A DNA stretch of 33,398 bases, from contig CACJTS010000010.1 in NCBI GenBank assembly GCA_902596355.1, positions 1 to 33,398 on the forward strand. The letters run 5' to 3'. Shown piece after piece: positions 9,211 through 18,234 of this stretch. The translations under genes and the position numbers were made by a program. Origin of the DNA: an uncultured Pelagibacteraceae bacterium. Its GTDB lineage: Bacteria; Pseudomonadota; Alphaproteobacteria; Pelagibacterales; Pelagibacteraceae. The notes beneath the pieces are model-generated. The model saw nothing but the letters and a program-made list of their open reading frames with translations. It did no database searches and was not told the DNA's origin. The first letter of the stretch is position 1. Every line of letters starts with the position of its first letter.

Positions 9211-9632
9211 AAAAAAATAATTTAAAAATTGTCAAAATAGACAAAAATAAAAGCCTATTTAATTATGAGAAAAAAATCCTAATTAACGAATTAATTTTAG
9301 ACCTAAAGCTTGGTTATTATGATTTTGAGAAAGAAAAATCACAGAAAGTAAAATTTAGTCTTGAGATAGACTATGAAGACAAAAAACCTTCAAGCGATAA
9401 AGACATAAAATCTATTGTTAATTATGGAACTATTGTAAAATTAATTACGAAACTAGTAAAAAAGAAGCATTATAACTTTCTTGAAACTTTAGCGGAAGCT
9501 GTTTTTGACGAATTATTTAAAGACAAAAGGATTGCTAAAATAATGTTAAAAATTGAAAAATTAGAAATCTTAAAACAGTGTTCATCTGTTGGTATTCAAA
9601 TTACCAAAAAGAGAAGCCATGATAAGCTCTGA
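9207..9632 (+). CDS. folB: Dihydroneopterin aldolase family protein
   Basis: FolB cleaves dihydroneopterin to the 6-hydroxymethyl pterin used in folate synthesis; the related FolX epimerises the triphosphate. The core [20 protein letters not shown] aligns with the family, including the Tyr and Glu near the start of the pterin pocket. The catalytic Lys is plausible in [10 protein letters not shown], and the end ([11 protein letters not shown]) is typical. At 141 residues it has about 23 extra basic N-terminal residues compared with E. coli FolB; no other ATG lies at the family's usual start. It overlaps folM by 4 bp (ATGA) and uvrC by 14 bp. FolX activity cannot be excluded. Confidence 0.85.
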   Translation: MKKNNLKIVKIDKNKSLFNYEKKILINELILDLKLGYYDFEKEKSQKVKFSLEIDYEDKKPSSDKDIKSIVNYGTIVKLITKLVKKKHYNFLETLAEAVFDELFKDKRIAKIMLKIEKLEILKQCSSVGIQITKKRSHDKL

Positions 9633-11454
9633 AATAGGAAAAGAAGTAATTAAAAAAGAGCTACCTCTATTACCAAAACTTCCAGGTGTATACAGGATGC
9701 TTAATGAAAAGAATGAAATTCTTTATGTGGGTAAAGCCAAAAACTTACCTAATAGATTAAAGAGTTATGTTGCAGAAAAAAATCATATAATTAGAACTGA
9801 ACGAATGTTGTCTCAAACAAGAAAATTAGAGATAACAACAACATCTAATGAAAGTGAAGCATTACTTCTAGAAGCAAATTTAATTAAAAAGCATAAGCCA
9901 AAATTTAATATCCTATTACGTGATGATAAGTCATTTCCATTTATATTTATTGGCAATAAAGATAAGTGGCCTCAAATAAAAAGACATAGAGGGAAAAAAA
10001 CAAAAGAAGGTTTTTACTTTGGACCTTTTGCCTCTGCTGGTTCAGCTAATTGGACAATCAAAATGATCCAAAAGATTTTCCATCTAAGAGTTTGTGATGA
10101 TACCGTCTTCAAGAACAGAGAAAGACCGTGTATCTTATATCAAATAAAAAGATGTTCTGGGCCTTGTGTTGGATACGTAAAAAAAGAAGATTATAATCAA
10201 ACAGTAGAAGATGCTATTGAATTTGTTTCAGGCAAATCTAGAAAAATTCAAAAAAATCTTTCTAATCAGATGGAAAAAGCAAGTGATAATCTTGATTTTG
10301 AAAAAGCTGTAATTTTAAGAGATAGAATTAAAGCGTTAAACATAATTCAATCTTCTCAGAGAATTAACGAAGCAAATTTAGTTGAGGCAGATGTTATTGC
10401 TGGGTATAAAGAATCTGGAAAAACTTGTATTCAAGTGTTTTTTTATAGATCAAAACAAAATTGGGGTAATCAAGCTTTTTTTCCTAAACATGATCCAGAA
10501 GAAAAATTTAGTGAAATCCTAAATTCATTTGTCTCTCAATTTTATGAAAATAAAAGTGTTCCTTCATCAGTTATTCTTTCAGAAGAAATAAAAGAAAAAG
10601 CATTAATTGAAAAAACGCTGACACAAAAAGAAGGTAAACAGATAAATATTTCAGTTGCAAAAAAAGGATCAAAACTCAAGGTTATCAATCAAGCAATAAA
10701 AAATGCAAAAGATAGCCTTAATAGAAAACTTTATGAAAGTCAGAATAATAAAGAATTGTTCGATGCAGTAGCTCAAAAATTTAATTTAGAAACAAATATA
10801 AATTTAATTGAGGTTTACGATAATAGTCATATTCAAGGTACAAATAGTGTTGGAGCTTTAATAGCATACGGTGATGAGGGTTTTATAAAAAAAAGATATA
10901 GAAAATTTAATATTAAACACAAAAAAAATGAGCAAGATGACTATGGAATGATGAGAGAAGTGTTGAATAGGAGGTTCAAAAGAGCAGTTCAAGAAAAAGA
11001 CAGCTACCTTACTTTTCCTGATTTGGTTCTAGTAGATGGAGGAAAAGGTCAATATTCAGTAGCTAGAGAGAGCCTTAATGAATTAGGACTTCACGACATT
11101 CCAATTATTGCAATAGCAAAAGGTAAATTTAGAAATAGTGGAAATGAAACTTTTTTTCACAATGGCAAAGAATATAAATTCACTAGAAATGACCCTACCC
11201 TATTTTTTCTTCAAAGAATAAGAGATGAATCACATAGATTTGCAATAAGCGCTCACAGAGCAAAGAGAAAAAAAGGTATCAGCAAATCTCTATTAGATCA
11301 AATAGAGGGTATTGGGGCTATAAGAAAAAGAGCTTTATTGAACCATTTTGGATCTGCAAGATCAGTTGAGTCTGCTAGCTTAGATGAAATAAAATCTGTA
11401 GAAGGTGTTGAAGAAAAAGTTGCAAAAAAGATATATAACTTTTTTCACGAATAA
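9619..11454 (+). CDS. uvrC: Excinuclease ABC subunit C
   Basis: UvrC makes the two incisions around a lesion marked by UvrB. Domains in order: GIY-YIG nuclease (LPGVYRM...[10 protein letters not shown], residues 22-45) for the 3' cut; a cysteine cluster (VCDD...[13 protein letters not shown]); the UVR motif near 217-252 ([17 protein letters not shown]) that binds UvrB; the RNase H-like 5' nuclease ([20 protein letters not shown] near 397 and [10 protein letters not shown] near 472); and C-terminal tandem helix-hairpin-helix ([19 protein letters not shown]). I prefer the ATG at 9619 (611 residues). An upstream TTG at 9589 in the same frame would add 10 residues and lies deeper inside folB. pgsA follows after 2 bp, an old uvrC-pgsA adjacency known from many bacteria. 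Confidence 0.97.
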   Translation: MISSEIGKEVIKKELPLLPKLPGVYRMLNEKNEILYVGKAKNLPNRLKSYVAEKNHIIRTERMLSQTRKLEITTTSNESEALLLEANLIKKHKPKFNILLRDDKSFPFIFIGNKDKWPQIKRHRGKKTKEGFYFGPFASAGSANWTIKMIQKIFHLRVCDDTVFKNRERPCILYQIKRCSGPCVGYVKKEDYNQTVEDAIEFVSGKSRKIQKNLSNQMEKASDNLDFEKAVILRDRIKALNIIQSSQRINEANLVEADVIAGYKESGKTCIQVFFYRSKQNWGNQAFFPKHDPEEKFSEILNSFVSQFYENKSVPSSVILSEEIKEKALIEKTLTQKEGKQINISVAKKGSKLKVINQAIKNAKDSLNRKLYESQNNKELFDAVAQKFNLETNINLIEVYDNSHIQGTNSVGALIAYGDEGFIKKRYRKFNIKHKKNEQDDYGMMREVLNRRFKRAVQEKDSYLTFPDLVLVDGGKGQYSVARESLNELGLHDIPIIAIAKGKFRNSGNETFFHNGKEYKFTRNDPTLFFLQRIRDESHRFAISAHRAKRKKGISKSLLDQIEGIGAIRKRALLNHFGSARSVESASLDEIKSVEGVEEKVAKKIYNFFHE

Positions 11455-11456
11455 TT

Positions 11457-12041
11457 ATGTTAAAAAAGATTCCAAACATATTAACGATAGGGCGAATAAT
11501 AATTGTTCCCTTTTTTGTTTTAGCTTTTTATCTTCCAGGATTTTACGGTGATCTTACCGCTTTAATATTGTTTATTGTTGCATCATTTACAGATTTTTTA
11601 GACGGTATGTTGGCTAGAATGTTTGGTGTAGAGTCAAAACTGGGTGAATTATTAGATCCAATAGCTGATAAAATCATTGTTGCTACAGCATTAATACTTC
11701 TGGTTATGGATGGAACAATCAGAAATTATGAAGTAATTGCAGCAATAATAATTCTTACAAGAGAAATTTTAATTTCAGGATTAAGAGAATTTTTAGCAAA
11801 GGGAAAAATAAAACTTCCTGTTTCAAACCTTGCTAAACTTAAAACAGTATTACAAATGGTATCGATAGCTCTTTTATTATCTGGAAATACAGGAAATAAA
11901 ATAATTAATTTCCAAGATTATAACGCTCAGACAATAGGTATTATTCTCTTGTGGTTATCAGCTGCTTTAACACTTTTTACTGCATATGATTATATGCGAA
12001 AAGGTATTGATCACGCTATGTCTGAAGACAATAAAGACTAG
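11457..12041 (+). CDS. pgsA: CDP-diacylglycerol-glycerol-3-phosphate 3-phosphatidyltransferase
   Basis: PgsA makes phosphatidylglycerol phosphate from CDP-diacylglycerol and glycerol-3-phosphate at the inner membrane, the committed step to phosphatidylglycerol and cardiolipin. The 194-residue protein has the full CDP-alcohol phosphotransferase signature DGMLARMFGVESKLGELLDP plus its final Asp (D-G-x2-A-R-x8-G-x3-D-x3-D). The N-terminus KIPNILTIGRIIIVPFFV is typical, and several hydrophobic membrane segments are visible. It is the last gene of the uvrB operon, and its TAG stop shares a CTAG palindrome with the convergent ilvE stop. Confidence 0.95.
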   Translation: MLKKIPNILTIGRIIIVPFFVLAFYLPGFYGDLTALILFIVASFTDFLDGMLARMFGVESKLGELLDPIADKIIVATALILLVMDGTIRNYEVIAAIIILTREILISGLREFLAKGKIKLPVSNLAKLKTVLQMVSIALLLSGNTGNKIINFQDYNAQTIGIILLWLSAALTLFTAYDYMRKGIDHAMSEDNKD

Positions 12042-12919
12042 GCTGCTTTTTTCTTCCTAACTAATGCCTGATAACTTTTATTTAAATCTATAATAGTATC
12101 ACAAACTTTAAATTGATTTTCAGCAATACAAGATACTGGTGTTACTTCTGCTGCTGTTCCAGTTAAAAAACATCCATCAAAATTAGGTAATTCAGTTGGA
12201 CTAATTTTTCTTTCATGTACTTTTATATTTTTTGATTTTGCAATTCCAATTACAGTCCTTCTTGTAATACCATCTAAAAAAGAGTCTGGTATAGGAGTGT
12301 GAATTTCCCCATTTTTATCTTTGAAAAAAATATTTGCTCCAGTTGCCTCAGCAATATTCCCTTCGTAATCAAGCATTAAAGAATCTGTATATCCTTGCTT
12401 TTCTGCCTCATGTTTTGAGAGAGTACAAATCATGTAAAGGCCTGATGCCTTCGTATCCCATGGGATTGTATTAGGCGCTGGTCTTCTCCAATTTGAAATA
12501 TTTAATCTAATTCCTTCTACTTTAAGTTTGGGATCAAAATATGATCCCCATTCCCATGTTGCAATCGCAACATGTATTTTTGTTTGTTGCGCAGAAATAG
12601 CCATCATCTCGCTACCCCTCCAAGCAACAGGTCTTACATATCCATTTTCTACTTTTTGAGTTGCTATAATTTTATTTGATGCATTATTGATTTCTTCTTC
12701 TGTATATGGAATTTCAAAACCCATTCTTCTCGCAGAATGAAAAAATCTAGCTGTGTGCTCCTCTAATTTGAAAATTGAACCATCATAAACTCTCTCACCT
12801 TCAAATACACAACTAGCGTAATGCATACCATGGCTTAAAACATGCAGCTTAACATCAGCCCAATCAACTAATTCGTTGTTGTACCATATTTTTCCAGATC
12901 TCTTGTCGTAAGGTATCAT
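12038..12919 (-). CDS. ilvE: Branched-chain amino acid aminotransferase
   Basis: IlvE interconverts valine, leucine and isoleucine with their 2-keto acids using PLP and 2-oxoglutarate/glutamate. The 293-residue protein belongs to fold-type IV aminotransferases. It shows the PLP lysine at Lys157 (PNTIPWDTKASGLY), the arginine-rich RRPAPN before it, and the EATGANIFF and TRRTVIGIAKS cofactor-phosphate segments downstream. The N-terminal HVLSHGMHYASCVFEG is characteristic of the branched-chain enzymes. It stands alone on the minus strand, divergent from the MarR-type gene across 72 bp. D-amino acid aminotransferase is the nearest alternative but fits less well. Confidence 0.93.
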   Translation of the reverse strand: MIPYDKRSGKIWYNNELVDWADVKLHVLSHGMHYASCVFEGERVYDGSIFKLEEHTARFFHSARRMGFEIPYTEEEINNASNKIIATQKVENGYVRPVAWRGSEMMAISAQQTKIHVAIATWEWGSYFDPKLKVEGIRLNISNWRRPAPNTIPWDTKASGLYMICTLSKHEAEKQGYTDSLMLDYEGNIAEATGANIFFKDKNGEIHTPIPDSFLDGITRRTVIGIAKSKNIKVHERKISPTELPNFDGCFLTGTAAEVTPVSCIAENQFKVCDTIIDLNKSYQALVRKKKAA

Positions 12920-12976
12920 GTGTGAAAATTTTTTAATTTATAACTGAAAAATATCTTTGTATCTTTAATATGTCAA

Positions 12977-12982
12977 TATAAC
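12977..12982 (+). promoter_or_regulatory. Candidate -10 element for the MarR/two-component operon
   Basis: TATAAC matches five of six positions of the -10 consensus and lies 9 bases before the ATG at 12992, so transcription would start only a few bases ahead of the start codon. No convincing -35 hexamer is found 16-18 bp upstream. The whole 72-bp gap is AT-rich and holds both divergent promoters; I could not assign the ilvE one. Confidence 0.35.
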
Positions 12983-12991
12983 TTACCTATT

Positions 12992-13429
12992 ATGAAAGAA
13001 CTTTTATATTTAAAAGATGACCAGCTTAAAGATCTAATAGAAAAACTATTTGTTAGCTACAGAGAAAGCTTTTCTGACTCTAAAAAAATATTAGATAGAT
13101 ATTCTATTGGTTTAGCTCACCATAAAGTAATTCATTTACTATCAATGTATGAAGGGATCTCAATTTCTGAGCTACTTAAGAGATTAAAAGTTACAAAACA
13201 AAGTTTAAACCGTGTTCTGAATGATTTAATTAAACTTGAAATTATCATGTTTAGAAAAGATGATCAGGATACTAGAGTAAAGCATGTTTTTCTCAATGAT
13301 AAAGGTAAAAAAATTTTTAATGAAATTTTTAATTTACAGAAAAAGAGAATTTATAATGCTTTGCTTAATTCAAGTTCTGAGGAAGTTATAAATTTTGACA
13401 ATGTATTAAGTAAAATAATTAATGGATAA
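12992..13429 (+). CDS. MarR-family transcriptional regulator (PetP-like)
   Basis: This 145-residue protein has the winged helix-turn-helix layout of MarR regulators: LLSMYEGISISELLKRLKV, then a recognition helix TKQSLNRVLNDLIKLEII, then a wing with the typical DDQDTRVKHVFLNDKGKKI. Helices at both ends would form the dimer interface. It overlaps the OmpR-type response regulator gene by 8 bp. In Rhodobacter capsulatus a MarR-type protein (PetP) sits directly beside the response regulator PetR and upstream of the bc1 genes; this gene order looks like that pair, which is the basis for the PetP-like label. Its ligand and targets are unknown. Confidence 0.85.
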   Translation: MKELLYLKDDQLKDLIEKLFVSYRESFSDSKKILDRYSIGLAHHKVIHLLSMYEGISISELLKRLKVTKQSLNRVLNDLIKLEIIMFRKDDQDTRVKHVFLNDKGKKIFNEIFNLQKKRIYNALLNSSSEEVINFDNVLSKIING

Positions 13430-14099
13430 GTTTATTGCACATATACTAGTAGTTGATGATGACGATGGAATTAGATCTCTAGTAAAAAAATATTTAAATG
13501 AAAATAAATTCTTAGTTACTACCGCAGTAAATGCAGAAAATGCAATAGAGAAAATTAAAATAATAAAATTTGATTTAATAGTGTTGGATATCATGATGCC
13601 AGGTATGAGTGGACTAGAATTTATAGAAGAAAATAAAAAGAAACTAGAAACTCCAATAATACTTCTTACGGCTAAAGGCGAAGCAAATGAAAGAGTTGAA
13701 GGGTTAGAGATAGGTGCTGATGATTATTTAGCAAAACCGTTTGAACCAAAAGAATTAATTCTAAGAATACAAAATATATTGAATAAAACTGTCAAAAAAG
13801 ATCAAAAAAGAGTTATAGAATTTGAAAATGTGAAAATTGATTTGAATAAACTTTTAATATTTAAAAGTAATAAAGAATATAAGATTAATATAACAGAAAA
13901 GACAATTTTAGAAAAAATGATTAATAACCCAGGTAAAACTTTTTCTAGAGAAGATATTGGTCAATTAATTAATTTAGATAAGGAAAGATCAATAGATGTA
14001 ATTATAACTCGACTAAGAAAAAAAATTGAAATTGATCCAAAAAATCCAAAATTTTTACAAACTATAAGAGGTGCAGGATATGTTCTCTGGATTGAGTGA
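13422..14099 (+). CDS. OmpR-family response regulator (PetR-like)
   Basis: A two-domain response regulator of 225 residues. The receiver has the acidic pocket Asp12-Asp14, the phosphoacceptor Asp56 (LIVLDIMMPGMSGL), Thr83 (LLTAKGEANERVEGLE) and Lys105 (ADDYLAKPFEPKELI). The output is a winged helix of OmpR/PhoB type from about residue 125 (ITEKTILEKMINNPGKTFSR; SIDVIITRLRKKIE; IRGAGYVLW). It lies between the MarR-type gene and the sensor kinase, overlapping both, so the three should be made together and the kinase is its evident partner. The resemblance to R. capsulatus PetR, needed there for cytochrome bc1-dependent growth, is by family and context only. Confidence 0.92.
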   Translation: MDKFIAHILVVDDDDGIRSLVKKYLNENKFLVTTAVNAENAIEKIKIIKFDLIVLDIMMPGMSGLEFIEENKKKLETPIILLTAKGEANERVEGLEIGADDYLAKPFEPKELILRIQNILNKTVKKDQKRVIEFENVKIDLNKLLIFKSNKEYKINITEKTILEKMINNPGKTFSREDIGQLINLDKERSIDVIITRLRKKIEIDPKNPKFLQTIRGAGYVLWIE

Positions 14100-15399
14100 T
14101 TACTTAAAAAAAATATTACCAAAAAGATTATTTTATAGAGCGCTTCTTATAGTTGCTATTCCAGTTTTAGTTTTACAACTAGTAATTACAATTGTTTTTT
14201 TTGATAGCCTTTGGATCAAAACTAACAAAGGCATGACAAGAACTTTGGTAAATGAAATTAGCACATTTATCGAAGCCTACGAAAGTGAGCAAACAAATAA
14301 ACAAGAGCTTCTAGATCTTTTTTCTATATTTTTAGATTTAAACATTGAATACATTGATAATGAAAAATTACAGAATGCAGAAAAAGAAAGATGGTTTAGT
14401 CCTATAGATAGAACTTTAAGAAGAGAGCTTAAATCTAAATTTGGATTAAATAAATACTGGTTTAATACAACAAGCTATAAAGAATTGATTGATTTAAGAA
14501 TTAAATACGAGGAAGGTTATTTTAAATTTTTATTACCTAAAGATAGAGTTGCGAGTTCTTCAGCAAGAATATTTGCACTTTGGATCACAGTGCCTGCATT
14601 TATAATGGTAATTATATCTTTAATTTTTTTAAAAAATCAAACCAGACCAATCACTAACTTGGCGAGAGCAGCAGAAAGATTTGGTAAAGGAGAAAAAATC
14701 AAGGAATTTAAACCTTCGGGTGCACTTGAGATAAGACAAGCAGGACACGAATTTGATAAAATGAGAAAAAGAATTGAAAGACATATAAATCAAAGAACAG
14801 AAATGTTGTCAGGTATAAGTCATGATTTGAGGACACCATTAACTAGAATGAAATTACAACTAGCTTTTATAAAAGATAAAGAAACTGTGAAAAAATTGAC
14901 TGAAGATATAAATGAAATGGAGAAGATGTTAAATGAATATTTACAATTTACCAGCTCTTCATATGTAGAAAAAGACGAAATGTTTAATTTATCTGAGTTA
15001 ATTTCTAAGGTTGTTGAAAAATATAATAATGAAAATATTTCACAAAATTTAATTCCGAGAATTTACTTTAATGGTAGAAAAAATTTAATTAATAGATGTC
15101 TAAATAATTTAATTGATAATGCTATAAAATATGCAAATAAAGTTCAAATTAGTTTAAATAAAAAAAATTCAAATCTATTCATAATTATTGATGATGATGG
15201 CCCAGGAATATCAAAAAATGAATATGAAAACGTATTTAAACCCTTCTATAAAATAGATAAGGGTCGAGCAGACTCTAAATCAAGCGTTGGTCTTGGTTTA
15301 TCTATCTCATCAGATATTATTAAATCCCACGGCGGAAATATTATGTTAGAAAAATCAAAAATGGAGGGCTTAAGAGTTAAGATTTTCTTACCCGTTTAA
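14080..15399 (+). CDS. Membrane sensor histidine kinase, EnvZ-like
   Basis: This inner-membrane kinase has a first membrane helix at about residues 15-38, an extracytoplasmic region of roughly 120 residues, and a second helix at about 160-184. A HAMP linker follows (RPITNLARAAERFGKGEKIK), then the dimerisation/phosphoacceptor box with His248 (MLSGISHDLRTPLTRMKLQL), and an ATPase domain with N box LNNLIDNAIKYA, G1 DDDGPGIS and G2 GLGLSIS. I prefer the ATG at 14080 (439 residues); a GTG at 14071 would add three residues. It overlaps the response regulator by 20 bp. The sensory domain has no recognisable fold and its signal is unknown. Its 3' end overlaps convergent ubiK by 23 bp. Confidence 0.92.
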   Translation: MFSGLSDYLKKILPKRLFYRALLIVAIPVLVLQLVITIVFFDSLWIKTNKGMTRTLVNEISTFIEAYESEQTNKQELLDLFSIFLDLNIEYIDNEKLQNAEKERWFSPIDRTLRRELKSKFGLNKYWFNTTSYKELIDLRIKYEEGYFKFLLPKDRVASSSARIFALWITVPAFIMVIISLIFLKNQTRPITNLARAAERFGKGEKIKEFKPSGALEIRQAGHEFDKMRKRIERHINQRTEMLSGISHDLRTPLTRMKLQLAFIKDKETVKKLTEDINEMEKMLNEYLQFTSSSYVEKDEMFNLSELISKVVEKYNNENISQNLIPRIYFNGRKNLINRCLNNLIDNAIKYANKVQISLNKKNSNLFIIIDDDGPGISKNEYENVFKPFYKIDKGRADSKSSVGLGLSISSDIIKSHGGNIMLEKSKMEGLRVKIFLPV

Positions 15400-15628
15400 C
15401 CTTTTTATATTTTTTTTTTTCTAATTTGTTTATCTTATTTTCAAGATTCTCAACACGCTTTGAAAGTACTTCAAACTCGTCTTTACTCGTAAGTTTCATT
15501 TTAAAAACAAACTCATCTCTTTTAGATTTCAGGATATTAAATAGTTCTGAAGTTAAATCTTTTGATGATAGTAAACCCTGCTCTATTAATTTAGCAAACT
15601 TATCAATTATAAATTTAGAGTTTTTCAT
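15377..15628 (-). CDS. ubiK: UbiK/BMFP-family accessory factor
   Basis: A small 83-residue protein with an amphipathic N-terminal helix (FIIDKFAKLIEQGLLSSKDL) and a C-terminal heptad coiled coil (EFEVLSKRVENLENKINKLE) before a lysine-rich tail. This is the layout of the YqiC/BMFP family, whose E. coli member UbiK helps the ubiquinone-synthesis enzymes under aerobic conditions. The SKDEFEVL segment linking the two parts is typical of the family. It lies divergent from lgt across 32 bp, and I recall the same neighbourhood from other alphaproteobacteria. The opposite-strand frame in this region is a shadow. Family call is fairly good despite the short length. Confidence 0.8.
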   Translation of the reverse strand: MKNSKFIIDKFAKLIEQGLLSSKDLTSELFNILKSKRDEFVFKMKLTSKDEFEVLSKRVENLENKINKLEKKKYKKVKRVRKS

Positions 15629-15660
15629 ATTTAAGATATACTTTATAAGTATTATTAAAA

Positions 15661-16431
15661 ATGTTCATTAATAATTTTGACCCAGTAGCTATAGAAATAT
15701 TTTCTTTGGAAATCAGATGGTATTCTCTAGCTTATATATTTGGAATTTTAATAGGTTGGATTCTCGCTAAAAAGTTATTTATCCAAAGCATAGAAATTAA
15801 AAATAAATTTGATGATTATTTATCTTATTTAATTATTGGTATAATTTTAGGAGGTAGACTTGGATATGTTATTATTTACAACTTAAGTTTTTATATAAAT
15901 AATCCATTAGATATATTTAAAATCTGGCAAGGAGGAATGTCTTTCCATGGTGGTTTAATTGGAGTTATTTTTGCAAGTGTAATTTTTGCTAAGAAAAATA
16001 ATCAAAACTCATTTTTATACATGGATATTGTGGCTTTAGTTGCTCCAGCTGGAATATTTTTTGGACGAATGGCAAATTTTATAAATTCAGAATTATATGG
16101 AACTATAACTAATGTGCCCTGGGCTGTAACATTTATTCAGGTAGATAACCTTCCTAGACATCCTTCGCAATTATACGAAGCACTATTAGAAGGTTTATTT
16201 CTGTTTTTATTATTAGTTTATTTTAGAAATAAGGTTTCAAACAAACCTGGTGTAATTTCAGGATTATTTTTAATAATTTATTCAATCTTTAGATTTATTG
16301 TTGAATTTTATAGAGTACCAGATGAACAACTAGGTTATATATTTTTAAATTTAACGATGGGGCAAGTAGTAAGTTTAATATTTATACTATCAGGAATAAT
16401 CTTATTTTATTTAAAATATGAAACTCGCTAA
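15661..16431 (+). CDS. lgt: Prolipoprotein diacylglyceryl transferase
   Basis: Lgt attaches diacylglycerol from phosphatidylglycerol to the lipobox cysteine of prelipoproteins in the inner membrane, the first step of lipoprotein maturation. The 256 residues form about seven membrane helices. They include the family motif GGMSFHGGLIG with the essential His96 and the Lgt signature GRMANFINSELYG around Arg136. RHPSQLYEALLEGL and the C-terminal EFYRVPDEQLG block are also typical. It heads a dense plus-strand run and overlaps the methyltransferase gene by 14 bp. pgsA, which begins the synthesis of its lipid substrate, lies in the same window. Confidence 0.97.
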   Translation: MFINNFDPVAIEIFSLEIRWYSLAYIFGILIGWILAKKLFIQSIEIKNKFDDYLSYLIIGIILGGRLGYVIIYNLSFYINNPLDIFKIWQGGMSFHGGLIGVIFASVIFAKKNNQNSFLYMDIVALVAPAGIFFGRMANFINSELYGTITNVPWAVTFIQVDNLPRHPSQLYEALLEGLFLFLLLVYFRNKVSNKPGVISGLFLIIYSIFRFIVEFYRVPDEQLGYIFLNLTMGQVVSLIFILSGIILFYLKYETR

Positions 16432-17470
16432 AACAAATAATTTACCATTAGATCAATTTATAAATTTAGCTCTTTACGATAAGGATGAAGGTTATTATAT
16501 GAAAAAGAATCCTTTTGGTGAAGATGGAGACTTTATTACTGCTCCTAATATCACAAGATTATTTTCAGAAATAATTGCAATTTGGGCAATTACTTTTTGG
16601 AAAAGTATAGGTTCTCCGAAAAAATTTAATTTGCTAGAACTCGGAGCTGGAAATGGCGAAATGATGAAAGTCATAAATGAGACACTTATGAATTTTTCTG
16701 AGTGTTACAATGCATGTAGTTTTGTAATTCATGAAAAAAGTAATTTTTTAATAAATGAACAAAAAAAAAATTTAAATTCTAAAAAATTTTCATGGTTAAA
16801 AGACATTGAAAAAATAAACTCAAACCCAACAATTTTTTTAGCTAATGAATTCTTTGATGCCATACCAATTAAACAATTTTTTAAAAAAAAAGATGTTTGG
16901 TTTGAAAGGTTTGTGAATTTGAATGATTCAAAAAAGGCTGAGTTTAAAGAGGAAAAAATTGATATAGAAAAAATTGAAAAACATCTAAATTTTGAAATAT
17001 CAAAAGACCAGAACGTCATAGAATATTCACCAGATACGTTTAAATATTTAAGAACAATTTGCGATTTAATACAAAAAAATGATGGGGGAATGCTGGTTAT
17101 TGATTATGGTTATGCAGACAGCAAGATGCATGAAACTCTTCAGGCAATAAATAATCATAAATATTCTAACATTTTAGAAAATATTGGAGACTCTGATATT
17201 ACTTACAATATAAACTTTCATTCTTTTGAAAAATTTATAAATCAGTTTAAAGAAATTAATTCAATTTTTACAAATCAAAAAAAATTTTTAACAAGTATGG
17301 GCATTCTTCAAAGAGCAGAAATAATCAGCAAAAATATAGCATTTTCTAAAAAAGCAGATTTATTTTATCGGGTAAGACGTTTGATAGATGAAAAGCAAAT
17401 GGGTGAATTATTTAAAGTCATGCTTATAAAAAATAAGAAAAATAATTTTAGAACAGGTTTTCAAAATTGA
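16418..17470 (+). CDS. SAM-dependent methyltransferase, MidA/NDUFAF7 family
   Basis: The 350-residue protein begins with the family's MKLAKTNNLPLDQFINLALY and YYMKKNPFGEDGDFITAPNI. It has the SAM-binding LLELGAGNGEMM near residue 71, and the LANEFFDAIPIKQF motif near 141 that is diagnostic of this group. Mitochondrial NDUFAF7/MidA methylates an arginine of the complex I subunit NDUFS2 and is needed for its assembly. A role in complex I maturation here is an inference from the family. The lgt-midA-pgeF order is a recurring alphaproteobacterial block, to my recollection. Its stop overlaps the TTG start of the next gene (TTGA). Confidence 0.87.
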   Translation: MKLAKTNNLPLDQFINLALYDKDEGYYMKKNPFGEDGDFITAPNITRLFSEIIAIWAITFWKSIGSPKKFNLLELGAGNGEMMKVINETLMNFSECYNACSFVIHEKSNFLINEQKKNLNSKKFSWLKDIEKINSNPTIFLANEFFDAIPIKQFFKKKDVWFERFVNLNDSKKAEFKEEKIDIEKIEKHLNFEISKDQNVIEYSPDTFKYLRTICDLIQKNDGGMLVIDYGYADSKMHETLQAINNHKYSNILENIGDSDITYNINFHSFEKFINQFKEINSIFTNQKKFLTSMGILQRAEIISKNIAFSKKADLFYRVRRLIDEKQMGELFKVMLIKNKKNNFRTGFQN

Positions 17471-18225
17471 TAAAATCAAAAAAACTCTTGAAAATTAAAA
17501 ATATTGAACATGGTTTTTTTAATAAAACTGGTGGTAAATCAAAAAAAATTTATAAAAGTTTAAACTGTGGACCTGGTTCTAAAGATAATCCGTCCAATGT
17601 TAAAAAAAATTTACAAATAGTTAAAAAAAAAATAAAAAGCACCGCTAAAAGTATTTTTTTACTTCATCAAATACACAGTAATAAGCTTGTTTATATTAAC
17701 AAAAAAAATACATTTAATTCAAAACCAAAAGCAGACGCAGTAATTACTAACCAAAAAAACATTCCTATTGGTATTTTAACCGCTGACTGTGTGCCAATTT
17801 TAATCTGTGATGAAAAAAAAAAATTAGTCGCAGCAGTACATGCGGGGTGGAAAGGCGCATACAAAGACATAATTAGCAAGGTAATCCAATTTATGATCAA
17901 AAAAGGATCTTATCCAAAAAATATTACTGCAGCTATCGGACCTGCTATCTCATCTAAAAATTATGAAGTAAAAGAAGATTTTAAAAGAAAATTTATTAAA
18001 AAGGATAAAAAAAATAATAAATTTTTTAAAATTAAGCACAAAAAGCTTTATTTTGATTTACCTAAATATGTAAAATTATGTCTTTTAAAGAATAAAGTAA
18101 AAAATATTGAGTCTCTAAATATTGATACATTTGATGTTAAAAATAATTTTTTTAGTGCGAGAAGAGCATTAAGATTAAATCATGATGATTATGGTAGAAA
18201 TATTTCAATAATTATGCTTAATTAG
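17467..18225 (+). CDS. pgeF: Peptidoglycan editing factor PgeF (laccase-domain, YfiH family)
   Basis: The 252-residue protein carries the metal/catalytic triad of the Cu-oxidase_4 family: His67 (LLHQIHSNKL), Cys108 (GILTADCVPILI) and His125 (VAAVHAGWKGAYKDI), plus the AAIGPAISSKNYEV segment. Members act as purine nucleoside phosphorylase/deaminase-like enzymes (FAMIN group), and in E. coli YfiH removes wrongly built L-Ser muropeptide precursors; which role applies here is unknown. The start is the TTG at 17467, overlapping the upstream stop as TTGA. No ATG occurs before the conserved KNIEHGFFNKTGG, so a TTG start is well supported. It is very lysine-rich. Confidence 0.9.
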   Translation: MIKSKKLLKIKNIEHGFFNKTGGKSKKIYKSLNCGPGSKDNPSNVKKNLQIVKKKIKSTAKSIFLLHQIHSNKLVYINKKNTFNSKPKADAVITNQKNIPIGILTADCVPILICDEKKKLVAAVHAGWKGAYKDIISKVIQFMIKKGSYPKNITAAIGPAISSKNYEVKEDFKRKFIKKDKKNNKFFKIKHKKLYFDLPKYVKLCLLKNKVKNIESLNIDTFDVKNNFFSARRALRLNHDDYGRNISIIMLN

Positions 18226-18234
18226 CTTCTTTTA

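Noticed and set aside
9589-9618. TTG start for uvrC
   Set aside because: Ten extra residues are antecedent to the family start and lie inside folB; the ATG at 9619 is sufficient.
15400-15425. T-rich run after the histidine kinase as a rho-independent terminator
   Set aside because: A long T tract is present but I find no stable stem before it, and it encodes the lysine-rich end of ubiK on the other strand.
15426-15671. 81-residue plus-strand open frame opposite ubiK
   Set aside because: It is the reverse shadow of the coiled-coil gene; the minus-strand product matches the UbiK/BMFP family and the plus-strand product resembles nothing.
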